The notes beneath the pieces were generated by a model, which ran no database searches, was not told where the DNA came from, and was given only the letters and a program-made list of their open reading frames with translations. Positions 1-6,823 of a stretch of 11,814 nucleotides of DNA are shown piece after piece. The position numbers and the translations under genes are program-made. How positions within the stretch are numbered: the stretch's first letter is position 1; every line of letters begins with the position of its first letter. Source of the stretch: an uncultured Microbacteriaceae bacterium (GTDB lineage Bacteria > Actinomycetota > Actinomycetes > Actinomycetales > Microbacteriaceae); assembly GCA_934661165.1 (NCBI GenBank), contig CAKUJB010000046.1:1-11814 (forward strand), given 5' to 3'.

Positions 1-20
1 TACCGCGCCCGGCATCGACA

Positions 21-26
21 GGAGGA
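21..26 (+). promoter_or_regulatory. Shine-Dalgarno site of the acetolactate synthase gene
   Basis: AGGAGG lies two bases before the ATG at 29 and supports that start. Spacing is short when measured from the last G, but the site can pair over several registers. It contrasts with most genes in the window, which lack such a site and look leaderless. Confidence 0.6.
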
Positions 27-28
27 CC

Positions 29-1708
29 ATGAAGGCCAGCGAGCTGTTTGTGAAGTCCCTCGAGGCCTCTGGCGTCCGCTACATCTTCGGGGTGCCGGGC
101 GAGGAGAACCTCGCGTTCGTCGAGGCGGTGCGCGGCTCGTCGATCGAGCTCGTCACGACGCGGCACGAGCAGGCGGCGGTCTTCATGGCCGCGACGTACG
201 GCCGGCTCACCGGCCGGGTCGGCGTCGCGCTCTCGACGCTCGGGCCGGGCGCGACGAACCTCGTGACGGGCGTCGCCTACGCGCAGCTCGGCGGCATGCC
301 GCTCATGGTCATCACGGGGCAGAAGCCGATCAAGCGGAGCAAGCAGGGCCGATTCCAGATCATCGACGTCGTCGGCCTCATGCGGCCGATCACGAAGTCG
401 GCGGAGACGATCGTCAGCGCCGACCGCATCCCGACGAGCGTCTACCAGGCGGTCCGGCTCGCGGAGGCCGAGCGCCCGGGCGCCGTCCACATCGAGCTGC
501 CCGAGGACATCGCTGAGGACATCACGAGCGAGCAGCCGATCCTCTGGCAGAAGTCGCGGCGATCCGTCGCGGACGAGAAGAGCATCCTCCAGCTCGTCCA
601 CGCGGTCGAGAGCGCCGAGCGGCCGCTCATCATCGTGGGCTCCGGCGCGAACCGGAAGCTCATCGGCAAGCAGCTCAGCGCGCTCGTCGAGCAGACGGGC
701 ATCCCGTTCGTGAGCACGCAGATGGGCAAGGGCGTCGTCGCGGAGGACTCCGACCGCTACCTCGGCACGACGGCGCTCAGCGACAACGACTTCGTCCACG
801 AGGCGATCCGCGCCGCCGACCTCGTGCTCATGCTCGGCCACGATGTGACGGAGAAGCCGCCGGCCTTCGCGCAGGCCGGGCAGCGCGTCGTCCACATCAA
901 CTTCTCCGCCGCCGACATCGACACCGTCTATCAGCCGGACCTCGAGGTCATCGGCGACATCTCCGACACGCTCTGGGAGCTGCGCGCCCGCATCTCGGCG
1001 GCGTTCCACTGGGAGATGGGGCCGTTCGCGGAGTTCCAGCGCTGCCACCGCGAGGACGCGGCCGTCGAGTCCGACTCCGACGCGTTCCCGATCAAGCCGC
1101 AGCGCATCGTCCGGGACCTGCGCCGCGTCATGCCGCGCGACGGCGTGCTCAGCCTCGACAACGGCATGTACAAGCTGTGGATCTCGCGCGACTACCCCGC
1201 GTACGTCCACAACACGGTGCTCCTCGACAACGCGCTCGCGACGATGGGCGCGGGCGTGCCGGTCGGCATCGGCGTCAAGCTCGTGCAGCCGCACACGAAG
1301 ACGGTCGTCGTCACGGGCGACGGCGGCTTCATCATGGGCGGCATGACCGAGCTCGAGACCGCCGTGCGCCTCGGCATCGACCTCGTCATCGTCATCCTCA
1401 ACGACTCCGGCTACGGGATGATCAAATGGAAGCAGAAGTCGATGGGCCTCGACGACTTCGGCCTCGATTTCGGCAACCCCGACTTCGTGCAGCTCGCGAC
1501 CGCGTTCGGCGCAACCGGCCACCGCGTCACCGCGGCGGCCGAGTTCGAGTCGACGCTCCGCGAGGTCCTCGACCAGCCGGGCGTCCACATCATCGACGTG
1601 CCGATCGACTACAGCGAGAACCCGCGCCTCGACGCCGAGCAGCTCATCGAGCGCGTCCGCGGCGCGGGCGCGCGGCCGGAGCCGGTCGAGTCGGGCGAGG
1701 CCGACTGA
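29..1708 (+). CDS. Acetolactate synthase large-subunit-type ThDP enzyme
   Basis: This 559-residue protein has the three-part layout of the thiamine-diphosphate (ThDP) acetolactate synthase/pyruvate oxidase family. The N-terminal pyrimidine-binding domain (about 1-165) carries the activating glutamate in RHEQAAVFMA (E47) and the LGPGATNL segment. The middle domain spans about 185-330. The C-terminal diphosphate domain has GDGG at 430-433 and N458, which fits the GDG...N metal-ThDP motif. The expected reaction is condensation of two pyruvates to 2-acetolactate with CO2 release in the cytoplasm. The FAD-contact motif RFDDR of anabolic enzymes is not seen and no small-subunit gene follows, so an FAD-independent enzyme is more likely; related 2-oxoacid decarboxylases or carboligases are possible. 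The ATG has a strong AGGAGG Shine-Dalgarno (21-26). A TGA in another frame at 30-32 overlaps the start as ATGA, so it may be coupled to a truncated upstream gene. Confidence 0.82.
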   Translation: MKASELFVKSLEASGVRYIFGVPGEENLAFVEAVRGSSIELVTTRHEQAAVFMAATYGRLTGRVGVALSTLGPGATNLVTGVAYAQLGGMPLMVITGQKPIKRSKQGRFQIIDVVGLMRPITKSAETIVSADRIPTSVYQAVRLAEAERPGAVHIELPEDIAEDITSEQPILWQKSRRSVADEKSILQLVHAVESAERPLIIVGSGANRKLIGKQLSALVEQTGIPFVSTQMGKGVVAEDSDRYLGTTALSDNDFVHEAIRAADLVLMLGHDVTEKPPAFAQAGQRVVHINFSAADIDTVYQPDLEVIGDISDTLWELRARISAAFHWEMGPFAEFQRCHREDAAVESDSDAFPIKPQRIVRDLRRVMPRDGVLSLDNGMYKLWISRDYPAYVHNTVLLDNALATMGAGVPVGIGVKLVQPHTKTVVVTGDGGFIMGGMTELETAVRLGIDLVIVILNDSGYGMIKWKQKSMGLDDFGLDFGNPDFVQLATAFGATGHRVTAAAEFESTLREVLDQPGVHIIDVPIDYSENPRLDAEQLIERVRGAGARPEPVESGEAD

Positions 1709-1731
1709 GCAGGCGCGCCTGAGCGCGCGCG

Positions 1732-1749
1732 GCGGACGTGCCCGTCCGC
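1732..1749. terminator. Short hairpin after the acetolactate synthase gene
   Basis: GCGGACG (1732-1738) and CGTCCGC (1743-1749) form a perfect 7-bp stem with a TGCC loop, 24 bases after the stop codon at 1708. There is no T-tract. It overlaps by two bases the larger hairpin that follows, so the two may be alternatives. Confidence 0.4.
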
Positions 1750-1795
1750 AGGACGAATGCGCGGGGGCAGGACCGACCCCGCGCATTCCTCCTGC
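1748..1795. terminator. Inverted pair of the 12-base motif, probable bidirectional terminator
   Basis: Arms of 18 bases (1748-1765 and 1778-1795) pair with a single mismatch around a 12-base loop. The right arm holds an exact copy of GCGCATTCCTCC (1781-1792). The left arm holds the inverted copy with one mismatch, GGACGAATGCGC (1751-1762). The hairpin sits between two convergent genes and has no T-tract on either strand. A bidirectional terminator is the natural reading, but the arms belong to a motif family that also occurs singly. Confidence 0.55.
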
Positions 1796-1822
1796 TGCGG
1801 TGTATCCGTCCTGCGCTCGCGC

Positions 1823-1906
1823 TCACTCGTGCCAGGGGTCAAGCACTCGCACCCCCATGGGCGCGAAGTCCCGAACGTTGTGGGTCACCACCGTGACGTC
1901 GCGCGA
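1823..1906 (-). pseudogene. C-terminal remnant of a PIN-domain (VapC-type) toxin
   Basis: On the minus strand, starting just after the purD stop, a stretch of 27 codons reads S-R-D-V-T-V-V-T-H-N-V-R-D-F-A-P followed by M-G-V-R-V-L-D-P-W-H-E and a stop at 1823-1825. This matches the usual C-terminal end of VapC/FitB-like PIN ribonucleases, where a VVTRNVRDF segment holds a late acidic residue and a GV.VLNPW segment ends the protein. Nothing resembling the rest of a PIN domain or an antitoxin is visible, because the sequence before it is purD itself. It is therefore best read as a truncated, non-functional remnant. It could be co-transcribed with purD but has no start codon of its own. Confidence 0.65.
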
Positions 1907-1907
1907 C

Positions 1908-3161
<1,254 letters not shown>

Positions 3162-3167
3162 GCCCCG

Positions 3168-3173
3168 AGCCTA
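3168..3173 (-). promoter_or_regulatory. -10 hexamer of a probable leaderless purD promoter
   Basis: On the minus strand TAGGCT is followed by six bases and then the GTG start at 3161. No Shine-Dalgarno intervenes, so the transcript would begin at or next to the start codon. No convincing -35 hexamer is visible. Confidence 0.55.
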
Positions 3174-3242
3174 CCCGGCCGGGCCGGGCGCCCGCCGAGC
3201 GCCCAGCCACCTCCCACCGGGGCCTCGCCCCCGCTGACCGGG

Positions 3243-3258
3243 CCCCGCGCATTCCTCC
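3243..3258 (+). repeat. 12-base intergenic motif, single copy (purD upstream gap)
   Basis: An exact GCGCATTCCTCC (3247-3258), preceded by CCCC, lies in the divergent gap between purD and the sterol-carrier-like gene. No inverted partner is nearby, so it cannot form the long hairpin seen at other copies. Confidence 0.75.
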
Positions 3259-3283
3259 CATCGTCCCCGCGCTCCGTAAGTAT

Positions 3284-3329
3284 GTTTGCGCTCCGTACAT
3301 AGGAATTTCCGTATGCACGGAGCGCAAAC
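3284..3329. repeat. Palindromic element, copy 1
   Basis: Perfect 13-base arms (3284-3296 and 3317-3329, GTTTGCGCTCCGT and its complement) enclose a 20-base AT-richer loop ending in CGTATGC. The right flank ATCGAGCGGGA and parts of the left flank match copy 2 near 10650. In this copy the outer stem has decayed. It lies in the divergent gap between purD and the sterol-carrier-like gene, so it is not a terminator for either. The two copies differ by paired changes that keep the stem, which implies selection on structure or on a dyad protein site. Confidence 0.8.
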
Positions 3330-3369
3330 GTCTGCATCGAGCGGGAAGGGCCGGACGGCGGAGCCGGGG

Positions 3370-3375
3370 GAGAAT
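3370..3375 (+). promoter_or_regulatory. -10-like hexamer before the sterol-carrier-like gene
   Basis: GAGAAT lies six bases before the GTG at 3382. It matches actinobacterial -10 sites at A2, A5 and T6, and the spacing equals that of other genes here, suggesting leaderless transcription. A G-rich run between hexamer and start could alternatively act as a weak Shine-Dalgarno. Confidence 0.4.
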
Positions 3376-3381
3376 GGGGGC

Positions 3382-3747
3382 GTGGCGAGGAAGCGGATAC
3401 CGCTCGAGGCAGGGCTCGCCGCCTTCGAGGCGGCGCTGCTCGCCCCCGAGGGCGCGCCGCGAGCCGTCATCGCGACGGCCGTCCGCTGGACGCTGCAGCT
3501 CCTCGAGGACCGCGCGCCCGGCGGCACCGTCGAGGTCCGGGTGCCGCCGCACGGCGTCGTCCAGGTCGTCGACGGCCCACGCCACACCCGCGGCACGCCG
3601 CCAAATGTCATCGAGACGAATGCGCGGACCTGGCTCGCCCTCGCGGCCGGCCGACTCGAGTGGGCCGACGCCCTCGCGGCCGGGGACGTCAGCGCCTCGG
3701 GGTCGCGGGCCGACCTCGCCGGCCTCCTGCCGCTGCACCGCGCCTGA
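3382..3747 (+). CDS. Sterol-carrier (SCP2-like) family protein
   Basis: This 121-residue soluble protein resembles the actinobacterial sterol carrier family encoded next to purF and purM, such as Rv0807 of Mycobacterium tuberculosis. Recognisable parts are the N-terminal helix region (about 1-45), the strand segment VEVRVPPHGVVQVVDGP (about 50-66), and a C-terminal block. That block contains GTPPNVIETNARTWLAL (71-87), LEWADAL and the SGSRADLAGLLPL end. No signal peptide or membrane helix is seen. The SCP2 fold binds hydrophobic ligands, but the ligand and role of this family are unknown. The GTG at 3382 is preferred over the ATG at 3286, because the upstream codons overlap the palindromic element and do not look protein-like. 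The gene is conserved in context with purine genes, which hints at a link but shows no mechanism. Confidence 0.85.
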   Translation: MARKRIPLEAGLAAFEAALLAPEGAPRAVIATAVRWTLQLLEDRAPGGTVEVRVPPHGVVQVVDGPRHTRGTPPNVIETNARTWLALAAGRLEWADALAAGDVSASGSRADLAGLLPLHRA

Positions 3748-3778
3748 GCGGCGCGGGGCGCGCATGCGCAACGCGACA

Positions 3779-3845
3779 GCAGGAGGAATGCGCGGGCGGA
3801 GGTCGGATCGCGCGAATCGGTCCTGCTGCCGCGCATTCCTCCTGC
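3779..3845. terminator. Inverted pair of the 12-base motif, perfect 17-bp stem
   Basis: Perfect 17-base arms (3779-3795 and 3829-3845) each hold an exact copy of the 12-base motif (3782-3793 and 3831-3842), facing each other across a 33-base loop. It starts 31 bases after the stop of the sterol-carrier-like gene and ends 48 bases before the next gene's -10 hexamer. That placement suits an intrinsic terminator without a T-tract, separating two same-strand genes. Confidence 0.6.
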
Positions 3846-3893
3846 GCTCGCGCGGCGCGAGCCGCGCGCGGCGCGCGTGGAGGCGCGGCCTGG

Positions 3894-3899
3894 GACAAT
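3894..3899 (+). promoter_or_regulatory. -10-like hexamer before the small membrane protein gene
   Basis: GACAAT lies six bases before the GTG at 3906 (conserved A2, A4/A5 and T6). No Shine-Dalgarno is visible, so leaderless transcription is likely. Confidence 0.45.
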
Positions 3900-3905
3900 G
3901 GCGGG

Positions 3906-4415
3906 GTGAACGCGCAGCCCCACGACGAGCAGCCGGCCGGCGCCGACCCCGGCCCCGGGTCGACCCCCGAGCCCGAGCTCCACGAGGCGACGGTCCGCCG
4001 CGCGCCGAAGTGGAGCGTCTTCATCATCGTCGGCATGCTCCTCGGGCTGCTCGTGACGATCGCGGTGACGTCGGCGTTCCCGGCGGACCCGAACGTCGGG
4101 CTGACGATGACGATGCTCGTCGTCGGCCTCTTCCTCGTGCCGATCGGCGCGGCGCTCGGCGCGATCGCCGCGCTCATCGCCGACCGCCGCAGCTACCGCC
4201 GGCTGCGGCCGGTCACCGTCGAGCGCGGCGAGGTGGTCGCGGAGCCGGAGTCGGCGCCGGACGCGGACGCACAGCCCGACCCGCAGCCGGCGTCCGACGC
4301 CGACGCGCAGCCCGACCCCCAGCCCGCGTCCGACGCCGTCGAGGGCACCGACCCGGACCTTACGGTCGTCGATCCCGCCGACCCGGCTGCCGCACCCGAC
4401 GCGCCCCGCGACTGA
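3906..4415 (+). CDS. Small two-helix membrane protein with acidic C-terminal repeats
   Basis: This 169-residue protein of unknown function has a charged, proline-rich N-terminal tail (1-34). Two predicted membrane helices follow (about 37-57, rich in I, V, L and G, and about 68-92), with a basic stretch DRRSYRR just after the second. A long acidic, proline- and alanine-rich C-terminal tail completes it. The tail holds a perfect tandem repeat of 12 residues (119-130 and 131-142, DADAQPDPQPAS), encoded by two 36-base units (4260-4295 and 4296-4331) that differ at synonymous sites. The basic residues after helix 2 suggest both tails are cytoplasmic. The GTG at 3906 is chosen because the reading frame upstream overlaps the terminator-like hairpin and a -10-like hexamer lies six bases before it. 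I do not recognise a characterised family. Confidence 0.78.
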   Translation: MNAQPHDEQPAGADPGPGSTPEPELHEATVRRAPKWSVFIIVGMLLGLLVTIAVTSAFPADPNVGLTMTMLVVGLFLVPIGAALGAIAALIADRRSYRRLRPVTVERGEVVAEPESAPDADAQPDPQPASDADAQPDPQPASDAVEGTDPDLTVVDPADPAAAPDAPRD

Positions 4416-4427
4416 ACCGGGCGGCCG

Positions 4428-4446
4428 CCCCGCGCATTCCTCCCGC
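4428..4446 (+). repeat. 12-base intergenic motif, single copy (before purF 3' end)
   Basis: An exact GCGCATTCCTCC (4432-4443), preceded by CCCC and followed by CGC, lies 17 bases after the stop of the small membrane protein gene in a convergent gap. It faces the copy at 6126-6137, so purF lies between an inverted pair. Confidence 0.75.
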
Positions 4447-4471
4447 ATCGCTCGCGGCCCCGGCTCGCCGA

Positions 4472-4551
4472 CACGAACCGCACATGGATCACGAATGCGA
4501 CCCCGAAGGCCCCGAGATCGACTCGCTTTCGTGATCGGCGTGCGTTTCGTG
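4472..4551. terminator. Long imperfect inverted repeat between convergent genes
   Basis: Arms of 29 bases (4472-4500 and 4523-4551) pair at 24 positions around a 22-base loop. The outer CACGAA/TTCGTG and the inner GATCACGAA/TTCGTGATC are perfect. It sits between the 3' ends of the small membrane protein gene and purF, so a bidirectional terminator is likely. The internal repeat of CACGAA within each arm could instead mark a decayed mobile palindrome or a protein site. Confidence 0.5.
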
Positions 4552-4576
4552 CAGCCGCCTACGGCCGCGCGCCGCC

Positions 4577-6034
4577 TCAGCTCAGCTGCGTCGCCTCGAC
4601 CCAGGCGAGGTACTCCTCGGTGACCGACCCCGTCACGTAATCCCCCGTGAAGCACGACATCTCGAGCGCCTCGAGCCCCGAGCCCCCGATGATCGCGGAC
4701 TCCATGTCAGCGACCTCCTGGTAGACGAGGTGATCGGCGCCGAGCTCGCGCGCGACCTCCGGGATCGTCCGGCCGTGGGCGACGAGCTCGTGGCGCGAGG
4801 GCATGTTGATGCCGTACACGTGCGGGTAGCGGATGGGCGGCGCCGCGGAGGTGAACGTCACCGAGTTCGCGCCCGCCGCCCGCGTCATCTCGATGATCTC
4901 GCGCGAGGTCGTGCCGCGGACGATCGAGTCGTCGACGACGAGCACGTTCTTGCCCCGGAACTCGCTCGACATCGCGTTGAGCTTCTGCTTCACGGACTTC
5001 CGGCGCTGCTCCTGGCCCGGCATGATGAACGTCCGGCCGACGTACCGGTTCTTGTAGAAGCCCTCCCGGTACTCGATGCCGAGCCGCTGCGCGACCTGCA
5101 TCGCCGCGGGTCGCGAGGAGTCGGGGATCGGCATGACGACGTCGATCTCGCCCGAGGGGGTGTGCTTCGCGATCGTGTCGGCGAGCCGGTCGCCGAGCCG
5201 CAGCCGCGCCTCGTAGACGGACACCCCGTTCATGATGCTGTCGGGGCGCGCGAGATAGACGTACTCGAATGCGCACGGCACGAGTCGCGGATTCGGCGCG
5301 CACTGCCGGGAGTGGAGCTCGCCGGAGCGGGTGATGAAGACCGCCTCGCCGGGAGCGATGTCGCGGACGATCTCGTAGTCGCCGTTCTCGAGGACGAGCG
5401 ACTCGCTCGCGACGACCCACTCGGTGCCGACGAGGCCCTCGCTGCGCCGGCCGAGGATGAGGGGCCGGATGCCGTACGGGTCGCGGAAGGCGAGGAGGCC
5501 CTCGCCGCCGATGAGCGCGATGCACGCGTAGGAGCCCTCGACCCGCTCGTGCAGCGTCTCGATCGCGTCGAACGCCTGGTCCGGGTCGAGCGAGGCGCCG
5601 CGGATCTGGGACTGCAGCTCGTTCGCGAGGACGTTGACGAGCAGCTCGGTGTCGGAACTCGTGTTGAGGTGCCGGCGGTCGCGGGCGAGCAGCTCCCGGC
5701 TCAGCTCGCGCACATTCGTGAGGTTGCCGTTGTGGACGAGGACGATGCCGTACGGCGCGTTCACGTAGAACGGCTGCGTCTCCTGCTCCTGCCGCGCGTC
5801 GCCCTGCGTCGTGTAGCGGACGTGGCCGAGCCCCATCGTGCCGAGCAGGCTGCGCATGTCACGGGTGCGGTAGGCCTCGCGGACCTGGCCGCGCGCCTTG
5901 TGCATGTGGATGGTCGGGCCGTCCGAGGTGGCGATCCCCGTCGAGTCCTGGCCGCGATGCTGCAGGAGTCCGAGCGAGTCGTAGATCTGCTGCGCGACCG
6001 GGCTGGAGGAGACGATGCCGACGATGCCGCACAT
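4577..6034 (-). CDS. purF: Amidophosphoribosyltransferase
   Basis: PurF is the committed first step of IMP synthesis: PRPP plus glutamine gives 5-phosphoribosylamine, glutamate and pyrophosphate. The 485-residue protein starts directly with the N-terminal nucleophile cysteine (MCGIVGIV), so no propeptide is encoded. The glutamine amidotransferase domain (about 2-235) contains HRGQDSTGI and HNGNLTN. The phosphoribosyltransferase domain holds the PRPP loop VLVVDDSIVRGTTS (364-377). Of the four iron-sulphur ligand positions known in Bacillus subtilis PurF, cysteines remain at C254 and C461. The YPHVYG segment has His405 where cysteine is expected, and the final paired cysteine is missing, so a cluster is unlikely. 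The start has a distant GGGAG about 12 bases upstream. The gene lies downstream of vapBC on the same strand, 130 bases away. Confidence 0.97.
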   Translation of the reverse strand: MCGIVGIVSSSPVAQQIYDSLGLLQHRGQDSTGIATSDGPTIHMHKARGQVREAYRTRDMRSLLGTMGLGHVRYTTQGDARQEQETQPFYVNAPYGIVLVHNGNLTNVRELSRELLARDRRHLNTSSDTELLVNVLANELQSQIRGASLDPDQAFDAIETLHERVEGSYACIALIGGEGLLAFRDPYGIRPLILGRRSEGLVGTEWVVASESLVLENGDYEIVRDIAPGEAVFITRSGELHSRQCAPNPRLVPCAFEYVYLARPDSIMNGVSVYEARLRLGDRLADTIAKHTPSGEIDVVMPIPDSSRPAAMQVAQRLGIEYREGFYKNRYVGRTFIMPGQEQRRKSVKQKLNAMSSEFRGKNVLVVDDSIVRGTTSREIIEMTRAAGANSVTFTSAAPPIRYPHVYGINMPSRHELVAHGRTIPEVARELGADHLVYQEVADMESAIIGGSGLEALEMSCFTGDYVTGSVTEEYLAWVEATQLS

Positions 6035-6082
6035 GCGCGAACGGGCTCCCTGGGGTCAAGGGGAAGTGACGGTCCATCCTCC

Positions 6083-6107
6083 CACAGCGCGGCCGCCCGC
6101 GGCTGTG
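6083..6107 (-). promoter_or_regulatory. Hairpin in the vapC-purF gap
   Basis: CACAGCGCG (6083-6091) pairs with CGCGGCTGTG (6098-6107) with one bulged base and a 6-base loop. It lies between the vapC stop and the purF start, about 49 bases upstream of purF. It may end vapC transcripts or form part of a purF leader; the sequence does not decide between these. Confidence 0.3.
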
Positions 6108-6125
6108 CGCGCGGAGCGCGGAGCG

Positions 6126-6137
6126 GGAGGAATGCGC
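6126..6137 (-). repeat. 12-base intergenic motif, single copy (vapC-purF gap)
   Basis: An exact GGAGGAATGCGC on the plus strand (GCGCATTCCTCC read on the minus strand), 27 bases beyond the vapC stop. It is flanked by CGG and GGGG like the other copies. It faces the copy at 4432-4443 on the other side of purF. Confidence 0.75.
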
Positions 6138-6164
6138 GGGGCCGCCTCGCGGCGCTGCCCCGGC

Positions 6165-6560
6165 TCAGCCGCGGGTCTGGTCGAGCATCGGGAACACCTC
6201 GGCGATCCGCTCGAAGTCGCCGTCGCTGTGCAGCACCGTGGCGTCGTGGTGGATCGCGACGCCCGCGACGAGGCAGTCCATGAACGATCGGATCGTCCTG
6301 CCGCGCTCCCGCGTCATGCGACTGATCGTCGAGGCGTTCTCCCAGTCGGCGAACTCGGTCGGCAGCATCGCGAACTGCGCGAGCGTGCGTGCGAGGGTGC
6401 CGTGGTGGCGCTCGTCCCGCGCGCCCTGCATGACCTCGGCCCACACCGGCTCGCAGAGCACGACGAGTCCCTGGCCGATCGCCGCGCGGAGCGCGAGGCG
6501 GGCGGGGGTATCCCTGCCGCGCAGGAAGTCGATCCACGCCGAGCTGTCCGGCAGGATCAC
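6165..6560 (-). CDS. vapC: VapC-type PIN-domain ribonuclease toxin
   Basis: This 131-residue protein is a full-length PIN ribonuclease of the VapC type, which cleaves RNA (often tRNA or rRNA) when freed from its antitoxin. The acidic residues of the active site are in place: D5 in ILPDSSAWIDFL, E42 in WAEVMQG, D95 in SFMDCLVA, and D113/D115 in LHSDGDFERI. The GTG at 6560 is chosen because it opens onto the first catalytic motif and overlaps the vapB stop as GTGA, which is typical of translational coupling in these operons. The gene lies between purF and purM, where this module is not expected. A remnant of another PIN toxin lies after purD, 4.2 kb away. The RNA target cannot be read from the sequence. 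Confidence 0.92.
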   Translation of the reverse strand: MILPDSSAWIDFLRGRDTPARLALRAAIGQGLVVLCEPVWAEVMQGARDERHHGTLARTLAQFAMLPTEFADWENASTISRMTRERGRTIRSFMDCLVAGVAIHHDATVLHSDGDFERIAEVFPMLDQTRG

Positions 6561-6772
6561 CAGGCGCTCAGATCCTCGGTCGGGCGGAGCTCCTCGAGCG
6601 TCGGGAAGTTCGGCATCGACCCTCCCACCGCCAGGATCTCCTCGATCGTCATGGGCTTGTAAGCCGCCCTCCGCAGCGCGTAGTTGACGGCGTCGCGCTT
6701 CGTCGTGAAGCCGCGCTGGCGCATGACGAGGGCGCACGCCTCCTCGTCGATGTCGATATTCGTCCGAGCCAT
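6557..6772 (-). CDS. vapB: VapB-type antitoxin
   Basis: This 71-residue protein is the antitoxin partner of the PIN toxin that follows. The N-terminal half is the DNA-binding part of the VapB antitoxin family (MARTNIDIDEEACALVMRQ, then TTKRDAVNYALRRA). It is likely a ribbon-helix-helix dimer that binds a palindromic operator. The C-terminal part (about 42-71), which includes PNFPTLEELRPTEDLSAW, should wrap the toxin and block its active site. The stop overlaps the vapC GTG. The ATG at 6772 has no Shine-Dalgarno. A TATCGT hexamer six bases upstream suggests leaderless transcription. A palindrome at 6783-6799 lies just upstream and is the likely operator for autoregulation by VapBC. Confidence 0.92.
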   Translation of the reverse strand: MARTNIDIDEEACALVMRQRGFTTKRDAVNYALRRAAYKPMTIEEILAVGGSMPNFPTLEELRPTEDLSAW

Positions 6773-6778
6773 ACACCG

Positions 6779-6806
6779 ACGATACACCTCGAAGGTGTAA
6801 CGACAA
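6779..6806 (-). promoter_or_regulatory. vapBC promoter, probably leaderless
   Basis: Reading the minus strand, TTGTCG (6801-6806) and TATCGT (6779-6784) are separated by 16 bases and resemble -35 and -10 hexamers. Six bases follow before the ATG at 6772. The operator palindrome occupies the spacer. Confidence 0.55.
6783..6799. promoter_or_regulatory. Palindromic operator, probable VapBC binding site
   Basis: TACACCT and AGGTGTA form perfect 7-base arms around CGA. A third ATACACC half-site lies at 6771-6777, 11 bases from the matching one at 6782-6788. The palindrome overlaps the vapB -10 by two bases and fills the -35/-10 spacer. It also covers the place of the purM -35 element (about 6789-6794). 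This is the expected site for autorepression, with a possible effect on purM. Confidence 0.65.
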
Positions 6807-6811
6807 GCGGC

Positions 6812-6817
6812 TAGGCT
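6812..6817 (+). promoter_or_regulatory. -10 hexamer of a probable leaderless purM promoter
   Basis: TAGGCT is followed by six bases and the GTG at 6824. The same hexamer at the same distance precedes purD. There is no clear Shine-Dalgarno between hexamer and start. Confidence 0.6.
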
Positions 6818-6823
6818 GACTGC

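Noticed and set aside
1..31. Truncated gene before the acetolactate synthase gene
   Set aside because: One frame does end at TGA 30-32 with an ATGA overlap, but nine codons are too few to support a gene call.
5859..6077. Upstream open frame overlapping the purF start (ATG near 6077)
   Set aside because: Its Shine-Dalgarno-like GGAGG abuts the ATG with no spacing, and it runs out of frame through purF with shadow composition.
4730..6283. A 517-codon frame on the plus strand opposite purF
   Set aside because: Antisense shadow of purF with no recognisable domain.
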